A DNA stretch of 64,000 bases from JBBSBL01 sp046330255 (lineage in GTDB: Bacteria > Actinomycetota > Thermoleophilia > Solirubrobacterales > Solirubrobacteraceae): the NCBI GenBank assembly GCA_046330255.1, contig JAXLTC010000002.1, forward strand, positions 186,001 to 250,000, given 5' to 3'. Positions 18,034-25,471 of this stretch are shown here, piece after piece. The notes under the pieces were generated by a model. The model did no database searches. It was not told where the DNA came from and saw nothing but the letters and a program-made list of their open reading frames with translations. The translations under genes and the position numbers were made by a program. Every line of letters begins with the position of its first letter. Position 1 is the first letter of the stretch.

Positions 18034-18457
18034 GTGCCCGGAGCGCCCTTTGCGGTCCGCCGCGCCGCGGTGCGGGAGGGCGTGGAGCTCGCCTTCTGGC
18101 GGAAGGGCGAAGACCGGTCTCCGCTGCTCCTCGCGCACGGCTGGCCGGAGACGAAGCGCATCTGGGCGCGGAACGTCGGTCCGCTCGCCGCGGCCGGGTT
18201 CGAGGTCGTCGCGCCTGGCCTGCGGGGCTTGGGCGACGCCGGCCTCGCGCCCGACGGGTTCTACGACCGGCGGCATGATCCAGGACCTCGGGCTCCGGCT
18301 CCCGGGCTGGGTGGTGCGGCAGGTGCCGCCCAACACGATCCTGCCGCTCCTCGGCGAAACCTACGCGGAGGCCGGGCTGCCGCGGCAGCCGGCGCCGGAG
18401 GTAGCTGAGCGCCGATCCCCTGCCACACCGGGCGATTCCGTCCGCCATACGAACTAG
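18034..18457 (+). pseudogene. Remnant of an alpha/beta hydrolase
   Basis: The first about 75 codons from a GTG at 18034 read as the N-terminus of an epoxide-hydrolase-like alpha/beta hydrolase (LLLAHGWPETKRIWARNVG with the HGWP oxyanion motif, then FEVVAPGLRGLGDAG). After GFYD the similarity is lost in this frame. A different frame continues with a plausible segment (MIQDLGLRLPGWVVRQVPPN) up to 18457. The nucleophile elbow (GHDWG-type) is absent. I read this as a decayed gene with a deletion or frameshift. It lies between leuS and a likely foreign nuclease, which fits an unstable spot. Confidence 0.5.
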
Positions 18458-18463
18458 TGTTCG
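18450..18463 (+). promoter_or_regulatory. LexA-like SOS box upstream of the nuclease gene
   Basis: CGAACTAGTGTTCG: the arms CGAAC and GTTCG are perfect complements around TAGT. This matches the Gram-positive and actinobacterial LexA consensus (GAAC-N4-GTTC within CGAAC...GTTCG). It ends 4 nt before the ATG at 18468 and overlaps a possible -10 (TAGTGT), so a bound repressor would block the promoter. DNA-damage induction is inferred. Confidence 0.6.
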
Positions 18464-18467
18464 CGTC

Positions 18468-18968
18468 ATGAAGGAGGCGCTGACCCGCTCGCAGATCGGT
18501 GCCCTCGCGGAAGCCAAGATCGCCGCGGAGGCGATCGCGCTGGGGCTCGAGGTGTATTGGCCGATGCAAGACGGCGCGCGGTGCGACCTCGTCCTGATTG
18601 ATCGCGCCGGCCGAACCATCCGCGTTCAGTGCAAGTCGGGCCGCCTCGAGGGCGCGATCATCGCGGTCAGACTGAGCACCTGCCGATGCACGCCTGCCGG
18701 CTATCTGCGAACGACCTACTCGGTGGCGGAGATTGACGCGATAGCGATCTACTGCAGCGGCGTCGATCGCTGTTACGCACTGCCCATCGCGGAGGTTGCG
18801 GGCAGGAGCTCGCTCCACCTGCGCCTCACCGCGACCCGGAACAACCAGACCGCAGGCACTAGAATGGCGGCGTCGTATCCGTTCGGGGCTATAGCTCAGC
18901 TGGGAGAGCGCCTGAGTGGCACTCAGGAGGCCGCGGGTTCGAGTCCCGCTAGCTCCATCGCCTTATAG
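18468..18968 (+). CDS. Group I intron-type PD-(D/E)XK endonuclease, C-terminus encoded by tRNA-Ala
   Basis: 166 aa. Residues about 5-135 fit the PDDEXK_5 family (group I intron-associated endonucleases). An early helix with Glu is ALAEAKIAAEAIALGLEVY. The active-site core is CDLVLIDRAGRTIRVQCKSG (Asp, then Q-x-K). Next come TYSVAEIDAIAIYCSGVDRC and the conserved-looking LRLTATRNNQ. The predicted product is a site-specific nuclease. The last about 28 residues (GAIAQLGERLSG, then SSPASS) are simply the translated tRNA-Ala gene, and the stop lies in the hairpin after the tRNA. A LexA-like box precedes the ATG. Base composition is visibly less GC-rich than in the neighbours, suggesting acquisition. 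The true function of the tRNA-encoded tail is unknown. Confidence 0.7.
   Translation: MKEALTRSQIGALAEAKIAAEAIALGLEVYWPMQDGARCDLVLIDRAGRTIRVQCKSGRLEGAIIAVRLSTCRCTPAGYLRTTYSVAEIDAIAIYCSGVDRCYALPIAEVAGRSSLHLRLTATRNNQTAGTRMAASYPFGAIAQLGERLSGTQEAAGSSPASSIAL
18860..18865 (+). promoter_or_regulatory. -10 box of tRNA-Ala
   Basis: TAGAAT, ending 19 nt before the first base of the tRNA. It lies inside the nuclease reading frame, so the tRNA has its own promoter within that gene. Confidence 0.45.
18885..18957 (+). tRNA. tRNA-Ala (anticodon GGC)
   Basis: A complete cloverleaf can be drawn. The acceptor is GGGGCTA/TAGCTCC, the D stem GCTC/GAGC, the anticodon stem CCTGA/TCAGG with loop GTGGCAC (anticodon GGC, reading GCC/GCU), and the T arm GCGGG-TTCGAGT-CCCGC. 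The discriminator is A and CCA is not encoded. It lies wholly inside the reading frame of the upstream nuclease gene and is followed by a strong hairpin. Confidence 0.93.
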
Positions 18969-18992
18969 CCCCGGCTCGCGGGGCTATAAGGC
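18960..18992 (+). terminator. 13-bp hairpin after tRNA-Ala
   Basis: GCCTTATAGCCCC (18960-18972) and GGGGCTATAAGGC (18980-18992) pair perfectly around a 7-nt loop. It is likely the terminator of the tRNA. The arms repeat the tRNA's first nine bases (GGGGCTATA), so it may also be a scar or attachment-type partial repeat. The remaining DNA up to 19084 shows nothing recognisable. Confidence 0.6.
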
Positions 18993-19084
18993 GCTCGGGA
19001 AGCTGGAGGAGCTGACCGAGGCCGGCGTCGAGCTGGCGTTCCGGGGACTTCTCCGGTGCGACCTTGGCCGGCGCGCGTGCGTGC

Positions 19085-19486
19085 CTACCCCTCCACCCGC
19101 CGCGACGGCGCCTCGCCCCAGAGCGTCTCGAGGTCGTAGAAGTCGCGCGCCTCCGGCGTGAAGACGTGGACGACGACGTCCGCGTAGTCCATCAGCACCC
19201 AGCGCGCCTCCGGCAGGCCCTCGACGCGCTGGGGAAGCAGGCCGTGCTCGCGCTTGAGGCGCTCGTGGATCGCGTCGTGGATCGCCTTGACCTGGCGGTC
19301 GGTGTTGCCGGTCGCGAGCACGAAGAAGTCCGTGTAGCCGACGATGCCGCGCAGGTCGATCTCGACGAGGTCGCGCGCCTTGCGCTCGCCCGCCAGGTCC
19401 GCGGCGCGACGCGCCAGCTCCGGCGGCTCGAGCGAGCGCTCGGCGTCCGGCGCGGCGCCGCCCGCCACCCGTGCGCCACCGCTCAC
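19085..19486 (-). CDS. rsfS: Ribosomal silencing factor RsfS (Iojap)
   Basis: 133 aa. RsfS binds ribosomal protein L14 and blocks joining of the subunits when nutrients are scarce. The family core is clear: DLVEIDLRGIVGYTDFFVLA (the family D-L-R motif plus TDFFVLATG), then HERLKREHGLLPQRVEG and WVLMDYADVVVHVFTPEARD ending in YDLETLWG. The start is GTG at 19486, which overlaps the nadD stop by 4 nt (GTGA). It is the last gene of the obg-usp-proB-proA-nadD-rsfS run. A 20-residue N-terminal extension precedes the domain. Confidence 0.95.
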   Translation of the reverse strand: MSGGARVAGGAAPDAERSLEPPELARRAADLAGERKARDLVEIDLRGIVGYTDFFVLATGNTDRQVKAIHDAIHERLKREHGLLPQRVEGLPEARWVLMDYADVVVHVFTPEARDFYDLETLWGEAPSRRVEG

Positions 19487-20097
19487 GCCGCGGCTCCGGC
19501 GCCGGCGTACAGGCCGTCGCGCGCGATGCGCTCCGCGACCGCGTCGGGCACCAGATGGCGGATCGGCCGACCCTCCGCGACGCGCCGACGGATCATCGTG
19601 GAGGAGATGTCGAGCCGCGGCATATCGAAGAACTCGATCGGCCTCGGCGTCGCGAGCTCGGCGAGCGCGGACGCCAGTTCCTCCCGCGCCTCCCCGCCGC
19701 GCTCCGCGACCGCGAGCGTCGCGAGCCGCAGGATCTCCTCCGGCTCGCGCCAGGAGGGCAGGTCCCGGGCCATGTCGGCCCCGACGATCAGCGTCAGCTC
19801 GTCCTCGGGACGGGAGTCATGCAGCGCTCGCAGCGTATCGACGGTGTAGGACGGCGCGGGCCGGTCGAGCTCGTCGCGCCGCACCTCGAGTCCCTCGTCC
19901 CCGGCGACGGCCAGGCGGCACAGCTCGAGCCGCGCCTCCGGGCCCGGGTCCGCGACGAGCGCCTTGTGCGGCGGGGCGAGCACGGGAACCAGCGCGACGA
20001 GATCCAGCCCGAGCTCGGCGCGCGCCTCCTGCGCGCAGACCAGATGCGCGACGTGCGGCGGGTTGAAGGTGCCGCCGAGGATGCCGGTGCGGGCCAA
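19483..20097 (-). CDS. nadD: Nicotinate-nucleotide adenylyltransferase
   Basis: 204 aa. It joins ATP and nicotinate mononucleotide to form deamido-NAD, a step in NAD synthesis. The nucleotidyltransferase motif GGTFNPPHVAHL near the N-terminus and the late ISSTMIRRR motif are both present, along with ELTLIVGADMARDLPSW in the middle. The start is a TTG at 20097, chosen because GILGGTFNPPH must begin about six residues in; no better start exists and no clear Shine-Dalgarno is visible. It sits 36 nt after proA and overlaps rsfS by 4 nt, as in many genomes. Confidence 0.95.
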   Translation of the reverse strand: MARTGILGGTFNPPHVAHLVCAQEARAELGLDLVALVPVLAPPHKALVADPGPEARLELCRLAVAGDEGLEVRRDELDRPAPSYTVDTLRALHDSRPEDELTLIVGADMARDLPSWREPEEILRLATLAVAERGGEAREELASALAELATPRPIEFFDMPRLDISSTMIRRRVAEGRPIRHLVPDAVAERIARDGLYAGAGAAA

Positions 20098-20133
20098 GAG
20101 GTTCGGTCGCCGCGCGTCGTGCGGGCGGGTCCG

Positions 20134-21405
20134 CTAGGCGCGGACGTGCCCGTCGCCCTCGACGAGGTACTTGGTCGTGCACAGCTCGCGCAGGCCGATC
20201 GGCCCGCGCGCGTGCAGCTTCTGGGTCGAGTTGCCGATCTCCGCGCCCATCCCGAACTCGCCCCCGTCGGTGAAGCGCGTCGAAGCGTTGACGTACACGC
20301 ATGCGGCGTCCACCCCGAGCTGGAACGCCCGCGCGGCGGCGACGTCGCGTGTGACGATCGCCTCCGAGTGCCCGCTGCCGTGCGCGGCGATGTGCGCGAC
20401 AGCGTCATCGACGGAGTCGACGATCCCGACCGCCAGGACGGGCGCGAGGAACTCGGTGTCCCAGTCCTCGGCGCTCGCGTCCGTCAGCTCCAGCCCCGGA
20501 TCCGCGAGCGCGCGCGTGCGGCCGTCCACGCGCAGCTCGACCCCTTCGGCCGCCAGCGCTCCCAGGACGCGCGGCACGAACGCCGGGGCGGCGTCGCGGT
20601 GGACGAGCAGCGTCTCGGCCGCGTTGCAGACCCCGGGCCGCTGGACCTTCGCGTTGACGGCGATCGCCAGCGCGTCGTCGAGGTCGGCGGCGGCATCGAC
20701 GTACACGTGGCAGTTGCCCGACGCCGCGTAGATCACCGGGACGGTGGCGACCTCCTCGAGCGCCCGCTTGAGGCCCTCCCCCCCGCGCGGGATCACGAGG
20801 TCGACCACGCCGGCCTGGGTCGCCAGCTCCACCAGCTCCTCGCGCCCGCCTCCGGCCAGCGGCGAGGTGGCGGCGGGCGGCAGCCCGGCGCTCTCGATCG
20901 CCTCGCGCGCGATCCCCGCGAGCATCGCGTTCGAGTGCGACGCCGAGGAGGAGCCGCGCAGCACCGCCGCGTTGCCGCTCTTCAGGCACAGCGCCGCGGC
21001 GTCGATCGTGACGTTCGGGCGCGCCTCGTAGACGATCGCGACGACCCCGAGCGGAACGCGCACCTGGCGCACGTCCAGCCCGTTCGCGAGCCGCCGGCCG
21101 TCGACGACCTCGCCGACGGGGTCGGGCAGCGCGGCGATCGCCCGCACCCCGGAGGCGATCACCTCGACTCGCGCCCGGTCCAGGGCCAGGCGGTCCATCA
21201 GCGCCGCGTCCAGCCCGGCCACGATCCCCGCCTCGCGGTCGTGCGAGTTGGCCTCGACGATCTCGTCCACGCGGGTCTCGAGCGCGTCGGCGATCGCGTG
21301 CAGCGCGCCGTCCTTGACGTCCGTGTCGAGCGAGGCGAGCGTCCGCGCGGCGTCGCGCGCCGCGCGGCACGTCTCGGCGACGGAAAGCTGCGCTACGGCG
21401 GCCAT
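20134..21405 (-). CDS. proA: Gamma-glutamyl phosphate reductase
   Basis: 423 aa NADPH enzyme for the second step of proline synthesis. It belongs to the aldehyde dehydrogenase superfamily. The catalytic Cys lies in QRPGVCNAAETLLVHRDA, and the cofactor region includes LCLKSGNAAVLRGSS. The family-specific C-terminal segment is FTDGGEFGMGAEIGNSTQKL followed by ARGPIGLRELCTTKY. Length matches. It follows proB after a 37-nt gap on the same strand, so the kinase and reductase, whose intermediate is unstable, are made together. Confidence 0.97.
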   Translation of the reverse strand: MAAVAQLSVAETCRAARDAARTLASLDTDVKDGALHAIADALETRVDEIVEANSHDREAGIVAGLDAALMDRLALDRARVEVIASGVRAIAALPDPVGEVVDGRRLANGLDVRQVRVPLGVVAIVYEARPNVTIDAAALCLKSGNAAVLRGSSSASHSNAMLAGIAREAIESAGLPPAATSPLAGGGREELVELATQAGVVDLVIPRGGEGLKRALEEVATVPVIYAASGNCHVYVDAAADLDDALAIAVNAKVQRPGVCNAAETLLVHRDAAPAFVPRVLGALAAEGVELRVDGRTRALADPGLELTDASAEDWDTEFLAPVLAVGIVDSVDDAVAHIAAHGSGHSEAIVTRDVAAARAFQLGVDAACVYVNASTRFTDGGEFGMGAEIGNSTQKLHARGPIGLRELCTTKYLVEGDGHVRA

Positions 21406-21442
21406 GAGGGCAAGGGTAGCGGCCGTCTCGCGACCGGGACCG

Positions 21443-22534
21443 CTAGTCCAGGACGAAGTAGTCGCGGTGGACGGCCTCCTCGATGGCCGCGCCGAGGACG
21501 TCGCGGACCTCGCCCGACTTCAGGCCACGGACCCGCCGCAGCTCCTCGGCGGAGAAGTTCGAGATGCCCTTGCCGACCGCCGAGCCCCCGTGCGAGACCT
21601 CGACCGCGTCGCCGGCGTCGAAGCCGCCCTGCACCTCGACGATGCCGACCGGCAGCAGGCTCGTGCCGCCCTCGCGCAGCGCGCGCGCGGCGCCGGCGTC
21701 CACGGCGACACGGCCACGTGTGGGCTTGGCGTACTTGAGCCACAGCTTGAAGGACGAGTAGCGCCCGTCCTGCGGCTCGAAGCGCGTGCCGACCGGCACG
21801 CCCGCGGCGGCGTCCGCGAGCACCCCGGCGCGCCGGCCGCCGCCGACCACGACCGGGATCCCGGCCGCGGTCGCCATCTCCGCCGCGACGACCTTCGAGC
21901 GCATCCCACCCGAGCCGAGCGGCGAGGTCGCGCGGCCGATCTGGAGCGCCTCGAGATCGGCGGGCTCGCGCACCCGCTCGACCAGGCGAGCATCCGGGTC
22001 GGTGCGCGGGTCGGCGGTGAACACCCCGTCCGCGTCGGTCAGCAGCACCAGCAACTCGGCGCCCAGCAGGATCGCCACCTGAGCGGCGAGGAAGTCGTTG
22101 TCGCCGAACGAGATGTCGTCCGTGGTGGTCGTGTCGTTCTCGTTGATGACCGGCACCACCCGCCAGTCGAGCAGGCGCCGAAGCGTGCGGCGGGCGTTGA
22201 GATAGTGGGTTCGCGCGCTCATGTCGAAGAACGTGAGCAGCACCTGCGCGCTCGTCACACCGTGCTCGCGCAGCAGCGCGTCGTACGCGCTGTAGACGTG
22301 TCCCTGGCCGACGGCGCTCGCGGCCTGGAGCTCCTCCATCGCGCGCGGGCGCAGCGGCAGGTCCATCAGCGCCATCCCGCGCGCGATCGCTCCGCTGGTG
22401 ACCACGACGACGTCCGTTCCGCCCGCGTGCAGGGCCGCGACCTCGGCGCATACCGGGGCGAGAACGTCCGCACGCGTCCGGCCGCGCTCGTCGGCGACGA
22501 TGCTGGACCCGAGCTTGACGACCAGCGTGCCCAT
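21443..22534 (-). CDS. proB: Glutamate 5-kinase
   Basis: 363 aa. It phosphorylates glutamate for proline synthesis. The amino-acid-kinase domain starts at VVKLGSSIVADERG and includes VVVVTSGAIARGM, NENDTTTTDDISFGDNDFLA and GSGGMRSKVVAAEMA. The C-terminal about 80 residues (RGRVAVDAGAARALREGG, then AGDAVEVSHGG) form the PUA domain found in bacterial two-domain ProB. It lies downstream of a universal-stress-like gene and directly before proA. Proline feedback inhibition at the kinase domain is known for the family. Confidence 0.97.
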   Translation of the reverse strand: MGTLVVKLGSSIVADERGRTRADVLAPVCAEVAALHAGGTDVVVVTSGAIARGMALMDLPLRPRAMEELQAASAVGQGHVYSAYDALLREHGVTSAQVLLTFFDMSARTHYLNARRTLRRLLDWRVVPVINENDTTTTDDISFGDNDFLAAQVAILLGAELLVLLTDADGVFTADPRTDPDARLVERVREPADLEALQIGRATSPLGSGGMRSKVVAAEMATAAGIPVVVGGGRRAGVLADAAAGVPVGTRFEPQDGRYSSFKLWLKYAKPTRGRVAVDAGAARALREGGTSLLPVGIVEVQGGFDAGDAVEVSHGGSAVGKGISNFSAEELRRVRGLKSGEVRDVLGAAIEEAVHRDYFVLD

Positions 22535-22568
22535 GACGGGGGCGGATCCTAGAGCGGACGCCGCCGCG

Positions 22569-23045
22569 CTATGCGGATGTGGCTGCCGCGCCGGCCCGCC
22601 GGCGGCGCGCGCCCGGCGGGGTCTGAAGCACGGGAACGGATGCGCGGCGCCGCAGCTTCGCCGCCCAGTCGCGGCGCGTCAGCCGCGCGAGGCGCCGTGG
22701 GCTCGCCGCCGGGACGACGATCAGGTCGCAGCCCCGCTCCTCGGCGATTATCGCCGGCGCGACACCCGGGCGGCCCTCGACCACCGCGAGGTCCGGCTCG
22801 GGGCCGCCGGTGACCATCAGCGCGCCGCGCTCGACCCGCGAGCGCGCGTCGTCGCACTCGAGGCGATCCCACGCCCCGGACCCGCCGCCGCAGCAGTGCC
22901 TGGCCGCAGGCGGGTCGGTCTCGGCGACGGCGAGCAGCGTCAGGCGCGACCCGCAACGGCGCGCCAGCGAGGCGGCGGTGATCAGCGCCTCGTCGCCCTC
23001 CGGCGTGGCCTCGCAAACCACCAGGATGTGCTCGCACACGTCCAT
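22569..23045 (-). CDS. Universal-stress-protein-like protein
   Basis: 158 aa. The opening strand HILVVCEATPEGDEALITAA, the second strand RLTLLAVAETDPP and the late RGCDLIVVPAASPRRLARL then VPVLQTPPG follow the alternating strand/helix order of UspA proteins. The ATP-binding G-x2-G-x9-G(S/T) signature is not clear (the loop is VPAASPRRLARL), so this may be a non-nucleotide-binding member. A cluster RHCCGGGSG lies in the middle. It sits in the obg-proB spacer on the same strand, which is not a usual place for a Usp. The role is unknown. Confidence 0.6.
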   Translation of the reverse strand: MDVCEHILVVCEATPEGDEALITAASLARRCGSRLTLLAVAETDPPAARHCCGGGSGAWDRLECDDARSRVERGALMVTGGPEPDLAVVEGRPGVAPAIIAEERGCDLIVVPAASPRRLARLTRRDWAAKLRRRASVPVLQTPPGARRRRAGAAATSA

Positions 23046-23074
23046 AGGAGAAGGGTAGCCCGCCCGGAGCGCGC

Positions 23075-24370
23075 TCAGTCCGGATCGAGCTCGAACAGCA
23101 CCCCCCCGATCTCGACGTCGTCGCCGGCCTCGAACCCGCGCTCCTGGAGCGCGCGCACCACGCCTATCGAGCGCAGGCGGCGCTCCAGTTCGGCCATCGC
23201 CTCGTCGTTGTCCGGATCGAACCGCGCGACCAGGCGGTCGATGCCCTCGCCGCTGACCCGGAACCCGCCCGCCGGGACCCGCTCCACCGCGAACGCTCGG
23301 CGCGCCGCCGGGCGGTAGAGGCGGTGCTCGGCGAGCGCCTCGCCGTCATCGCCCGCCGACCGGGGCGGCGCGCCCTCGAGGCCGGGCACCTGGCGCAGCA
23401 GCAGCCGGCCCAGCTCCCCGACGCCCGCGCCCGTCGCGCTCGAGGTGACGACGACCGGCACGCCGGCCCCGAGCCGCTCGCGCCAGGCCGCCGCCGCGCG
23501 CCGAGCTTCCGGCTCGGGCACGAGATCCGCCTTCGACAGCGCCAGCACCCGCGGCAGGACGGCCAGGCGCGGATCGTGCGCGGCGATCTCGCGCTCGATG
23601 GTTGCGTGGTTCGCCGCGGGCTCGGAGCCATCGAGCGGCGCGAGGTCGAGCACGTGAACGAGCAGCCGGGTGCGCTCGACGTGGTCGAGGAAGTCGTGCC
23701 CGAGGCCCGCGCCCCCGCTCGCGCCCTCGATCAGGCCCGGGATGTCGGCCACGACCAGCGAGCGCTCCTCGCCCTGGAGCGTGCCGAGCACCGGCGCAAG
23801 CGTGGTGAACGGGTAGCCGGCGACCTTGGGGCGCGCCCGGGTGAGGCGGGCCAGCAGCGAGGACTTGCCCGCGTTCGGCAGGCCGACGAGGCCGACGTCC
23901 GCCAGCAGCTTCAGGCGCAAGTCGATCCACGCCTCCTCCCCGGCGAGCCCGCGCTCGTGGAAGCGCGGCGCCTGGCGCTCGGGGCGGGCGAAGCGCTTGT
24001 TCCCGCGGCCTCCCGGCCCGCCGCGCGCGACCGGCGCACGGTCGCCGGGACGGACGAGGTCGATCCGCGTGCCGTCCGGGAGCTCCGCGACGGTCCCCGG
24101 GGCCACGCGGATCTCGGCGTCGTCGCCGTCGGCGCCGTGGCGACCCGAGCCCTGCCCGTGCGTGCCGCGCCCCGCGACGAAGTGCGAGCGCCGCCTGAAC
24201 GGCCCGAGGTCGCGCAGCGAGTCGTCGCAGACGAGCACGACGTCGCCGCCGTGGCCACCGTCGCCGCCGTCCGGGCCGCCCTTGGGCACGTGCGCCTCGC
24301 GGCGGAAGCTCGTGCAGCCGTCGCCGCCGCGACCTGCCTGCACGTGGATGCGCGCGCGATCGGTCAGCAT
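23075..24370 (-). CDS. obg: GTPase Obg (CgtA), ribosome assembly factor
   Basis: 431 aa. The start is ATG at 24370 (MLTDRARIHVQAGRGGDGC), with a possible ATG four codons upstream. The Gly-rich Obg fold includes RREAHVPKGGPDGGDGGHGG and GRGTHGQGSG. The G domain shows GLPNAGKSS (G1), DIPGLIEGASGGAGLGHDFL (G3) and SKADLV (G4). The C-terminal OCT domain is present (GFRVSGEGIDRLVARFD, then DDVEIGGVLFELDPD). It acts in 50S maturation and stress signalling. In most relatives obg follows rpmA directly; here an inverted SDR gene lies between them. Confidence 0.96.
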   Translation of the reverse strand: MLTDRARIHVQAGRGGDGCTSFRREAHVPKGGPDGGDGGHGGDVVLVCDDSLRDLGPFRRRSHFVAGRGTHGQGSGRHGADGDDAEIRVAPGTVAELPDGTRIDLVRPGDRAPVARGGPGGRGNKRFARPERQAPRFHERGLAGEEAWIDLRLKLLADVGLVGLPNAGKSSLLARLTRARPKVAGYPFTTLAPVLGTLQGEERSLVVADIPGLIEGASGGAGLGHDFLDHVERTRLLVHVLDLAPLDGSEPAANHATIEREIAAHDPRLAVLPRVLALSKADLVPEPEARRAAAAWRERLGAGVPVVVTSSATGAGVGELGRLLLRQVPGLEGAPPRSAGDDGEALAEHRLYRPAARRAFAVERVPAGGFRVSGEGIDRLVARFDPDNDEAMAELERRLRSIGVVRALQERGFEAGDDVEIGGVLFELDPD

Positions 24371-24412
24371 GCCGGGGCGCATCGTGCCACGCCCATCCGG
24401 AAAGGACCCGAG

Positions 24413-25099
24413 ATGCCCGACCCCGTCTTCCTGATCACCGGCGCCTCGAGCGGCATCGGCGAGGCGACCGCCCGCCGCGCCGCGCAGGCCGGGCATCGAG
24501 TGGTCCTGGCCGCGCGCCGCACCGAGCCGCTCGAGGCGCTCGCCGCGGAGCTCGGCGGCCCCGGGCGGGCGATCGCCGTCGAGTGCGACGTCACCGAATG
24601 GGAGGCCCAGGAGCGCATGGTGGCGACCGCGCTCGACGCGTTCGGCCGGATCGACGTCGCCTTCGCCAACGCCGGCTTCGGCGCCGCGCGGGGCTTCCTG
24701 GAGGAGTCGCCCGAGCACTGGCGCGCGATGGTGCTCACCAATGTCTACGGCGCCGCGCTGACGCTGCGCGCGACGATCCCCGCGCTGCGCGAGACGCGCG
24801 GGCACCTGCTCCTGACCGGCTCGGTGGCCGGCCGCCGCGCGCTGCCCGGGTCGCTCTACTCGTGCACGAAGTGGGCGGTCACGGCGATGGGCGAGGCCGC
24901 CCGCCTCGAGCTGGACGGCAGCGGCGTGCGCGTGACGCTCATCGAGCCGGGGATGGTCGACACGCCGTTCTTCGATCGGCGCCCGAGCGGCGCGCTGGAA
25001 CCGGACGACATCGCACGGGCGGTGATGTACGCGGTCTCCCAGCCGGAGCACGTGGACGTCAACGAGTTGCTGATCCGGCCGGTGGCGCAGAGTGGGTGA
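24413..25099 (+). CDS. SDR-family oxidoreductase inserted between rpmA and obg
   Basis: 228 aa short-chain dehydrogenase, ATG at 24413 with AAAGGA 7 nt upstream. The cofactor motif is TGASSGIG (residues about 9-16), followed by NAGFG for the fourth strand, and the catalytic triad region is LTGSVAGRRALPGSLYSCTK with Y-x3-K. The substrate is unknown. The gene is divergent from obg (42 nt between starts) and convergent with rpmA. It therefore interrupts the otherwise usual rplU-rpmA-obg run. Its stop codon lies inside a repeat-like sequence (25096-25124). Confidence 0.88.
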   Translation: MPDPVFLITGASSGIGEATARRAAQAGHRVVLAARRTEPLEALAAELGGPGRAIAVECDVTEWEAQERMVATALDAFGRIDVAFANAGFGAARGFLEESPEHWRAMVLTNVYGAALTLRATIPALRETRGHLLLTGSVAGRRALPGSLYSCTKWAVTAMGEAARLELDGSGVRVTLIEPGMVDTPFFDRRPSGALEPDDIARAVMYAVSQPEHVDVNELLIRPVAQSG

Positions 25100-25124
25100 C
25101 GAACGGCACCATCGAGGGAGCTCC
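25096..25124 (-). repeat. Single arm of intergenic repeat family R1 (weak copy)
   Basis: The plus-strand sequence starting GTGACGAACGGC and ending GGGAGCTCC matches 22 of 29 positions, ungapped, of the arm beginning near 47824. It contains the stop codon of the SDR gene. A chance match cannot be excluded at this GC content. Confidence 0.35.
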
Positions 25125-25138
25125 ACCGAGATGCAGCC

Positions 25139-25159
25139 TGATCCCGCTGAGCGGGATCA
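25139..25159. terminator. Bidirectional terminator between SDR and rpmA
   Basis: TGATCCCGCT and AGCGGGATCA (25139-25148 and 25150-25159) form a perfect inverted repeat with a one-base centre. It lies 39 nt after the SDR stop and 54 nt after the rpmA stop. Confidence 0.6.
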
Positions 25160-25213
25160 AGATTGACCTCGAGCCGACGCGACCCTTCCCTGCGCCGTTT
25201 GGCGCCGGGTGCC

Positions 25214-25471
25214 CTACTCCTCCCGGGGAACCACCGATACGACGCGCCCGCGCCGCCCGGTCGTGAACGCGACGGTCCCCGGAGCCTTCGCGAACAGCGT
25301 GTCGTCCTTGCCGATCCCGACCCCATCGCCGGGCTTGAAGCGCGTCCCGCGCTGGCGCACGATGATCTCGCCGCCGGCCACGCGCTCGCCGGCGAAGACC
25401 TTCACGCCGAGGCGCTTGGCGGCGGAGTCGCGGCCGTTGCGGCTGGAGCCGAGCCCCTTCTTATGCGCCAT
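25214..25471 (-). CDS. rpmA: 50S ribosomal protein L27
   Basis: 85 aa. The N-terminus MAHKKGLGSSRNGRDSAAKR is the L27 signature, and the tail that reaches the peptidyl-transferase centre is intact with no cleavable extension. The core includes GGEIIVRQRGTRFKPGDGVG and DDTLFAKAPGTVAF. Length is as expected. Its ATG overlaps the 3' end of rplU by 11 nt, so the two ribosomal proteins are translationally coupled. It is the last gene of the block that starts at mreB. Confidence 0.98.
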   Translation of the reverse strand: MAHKKGLGSSRNGRDSAAKRLGVKVFAGERVAGGEIIVRQRGTRFKPGDGVGIGKDDTLFAKAPGTVAFTTGRRGRVVSVVPREE

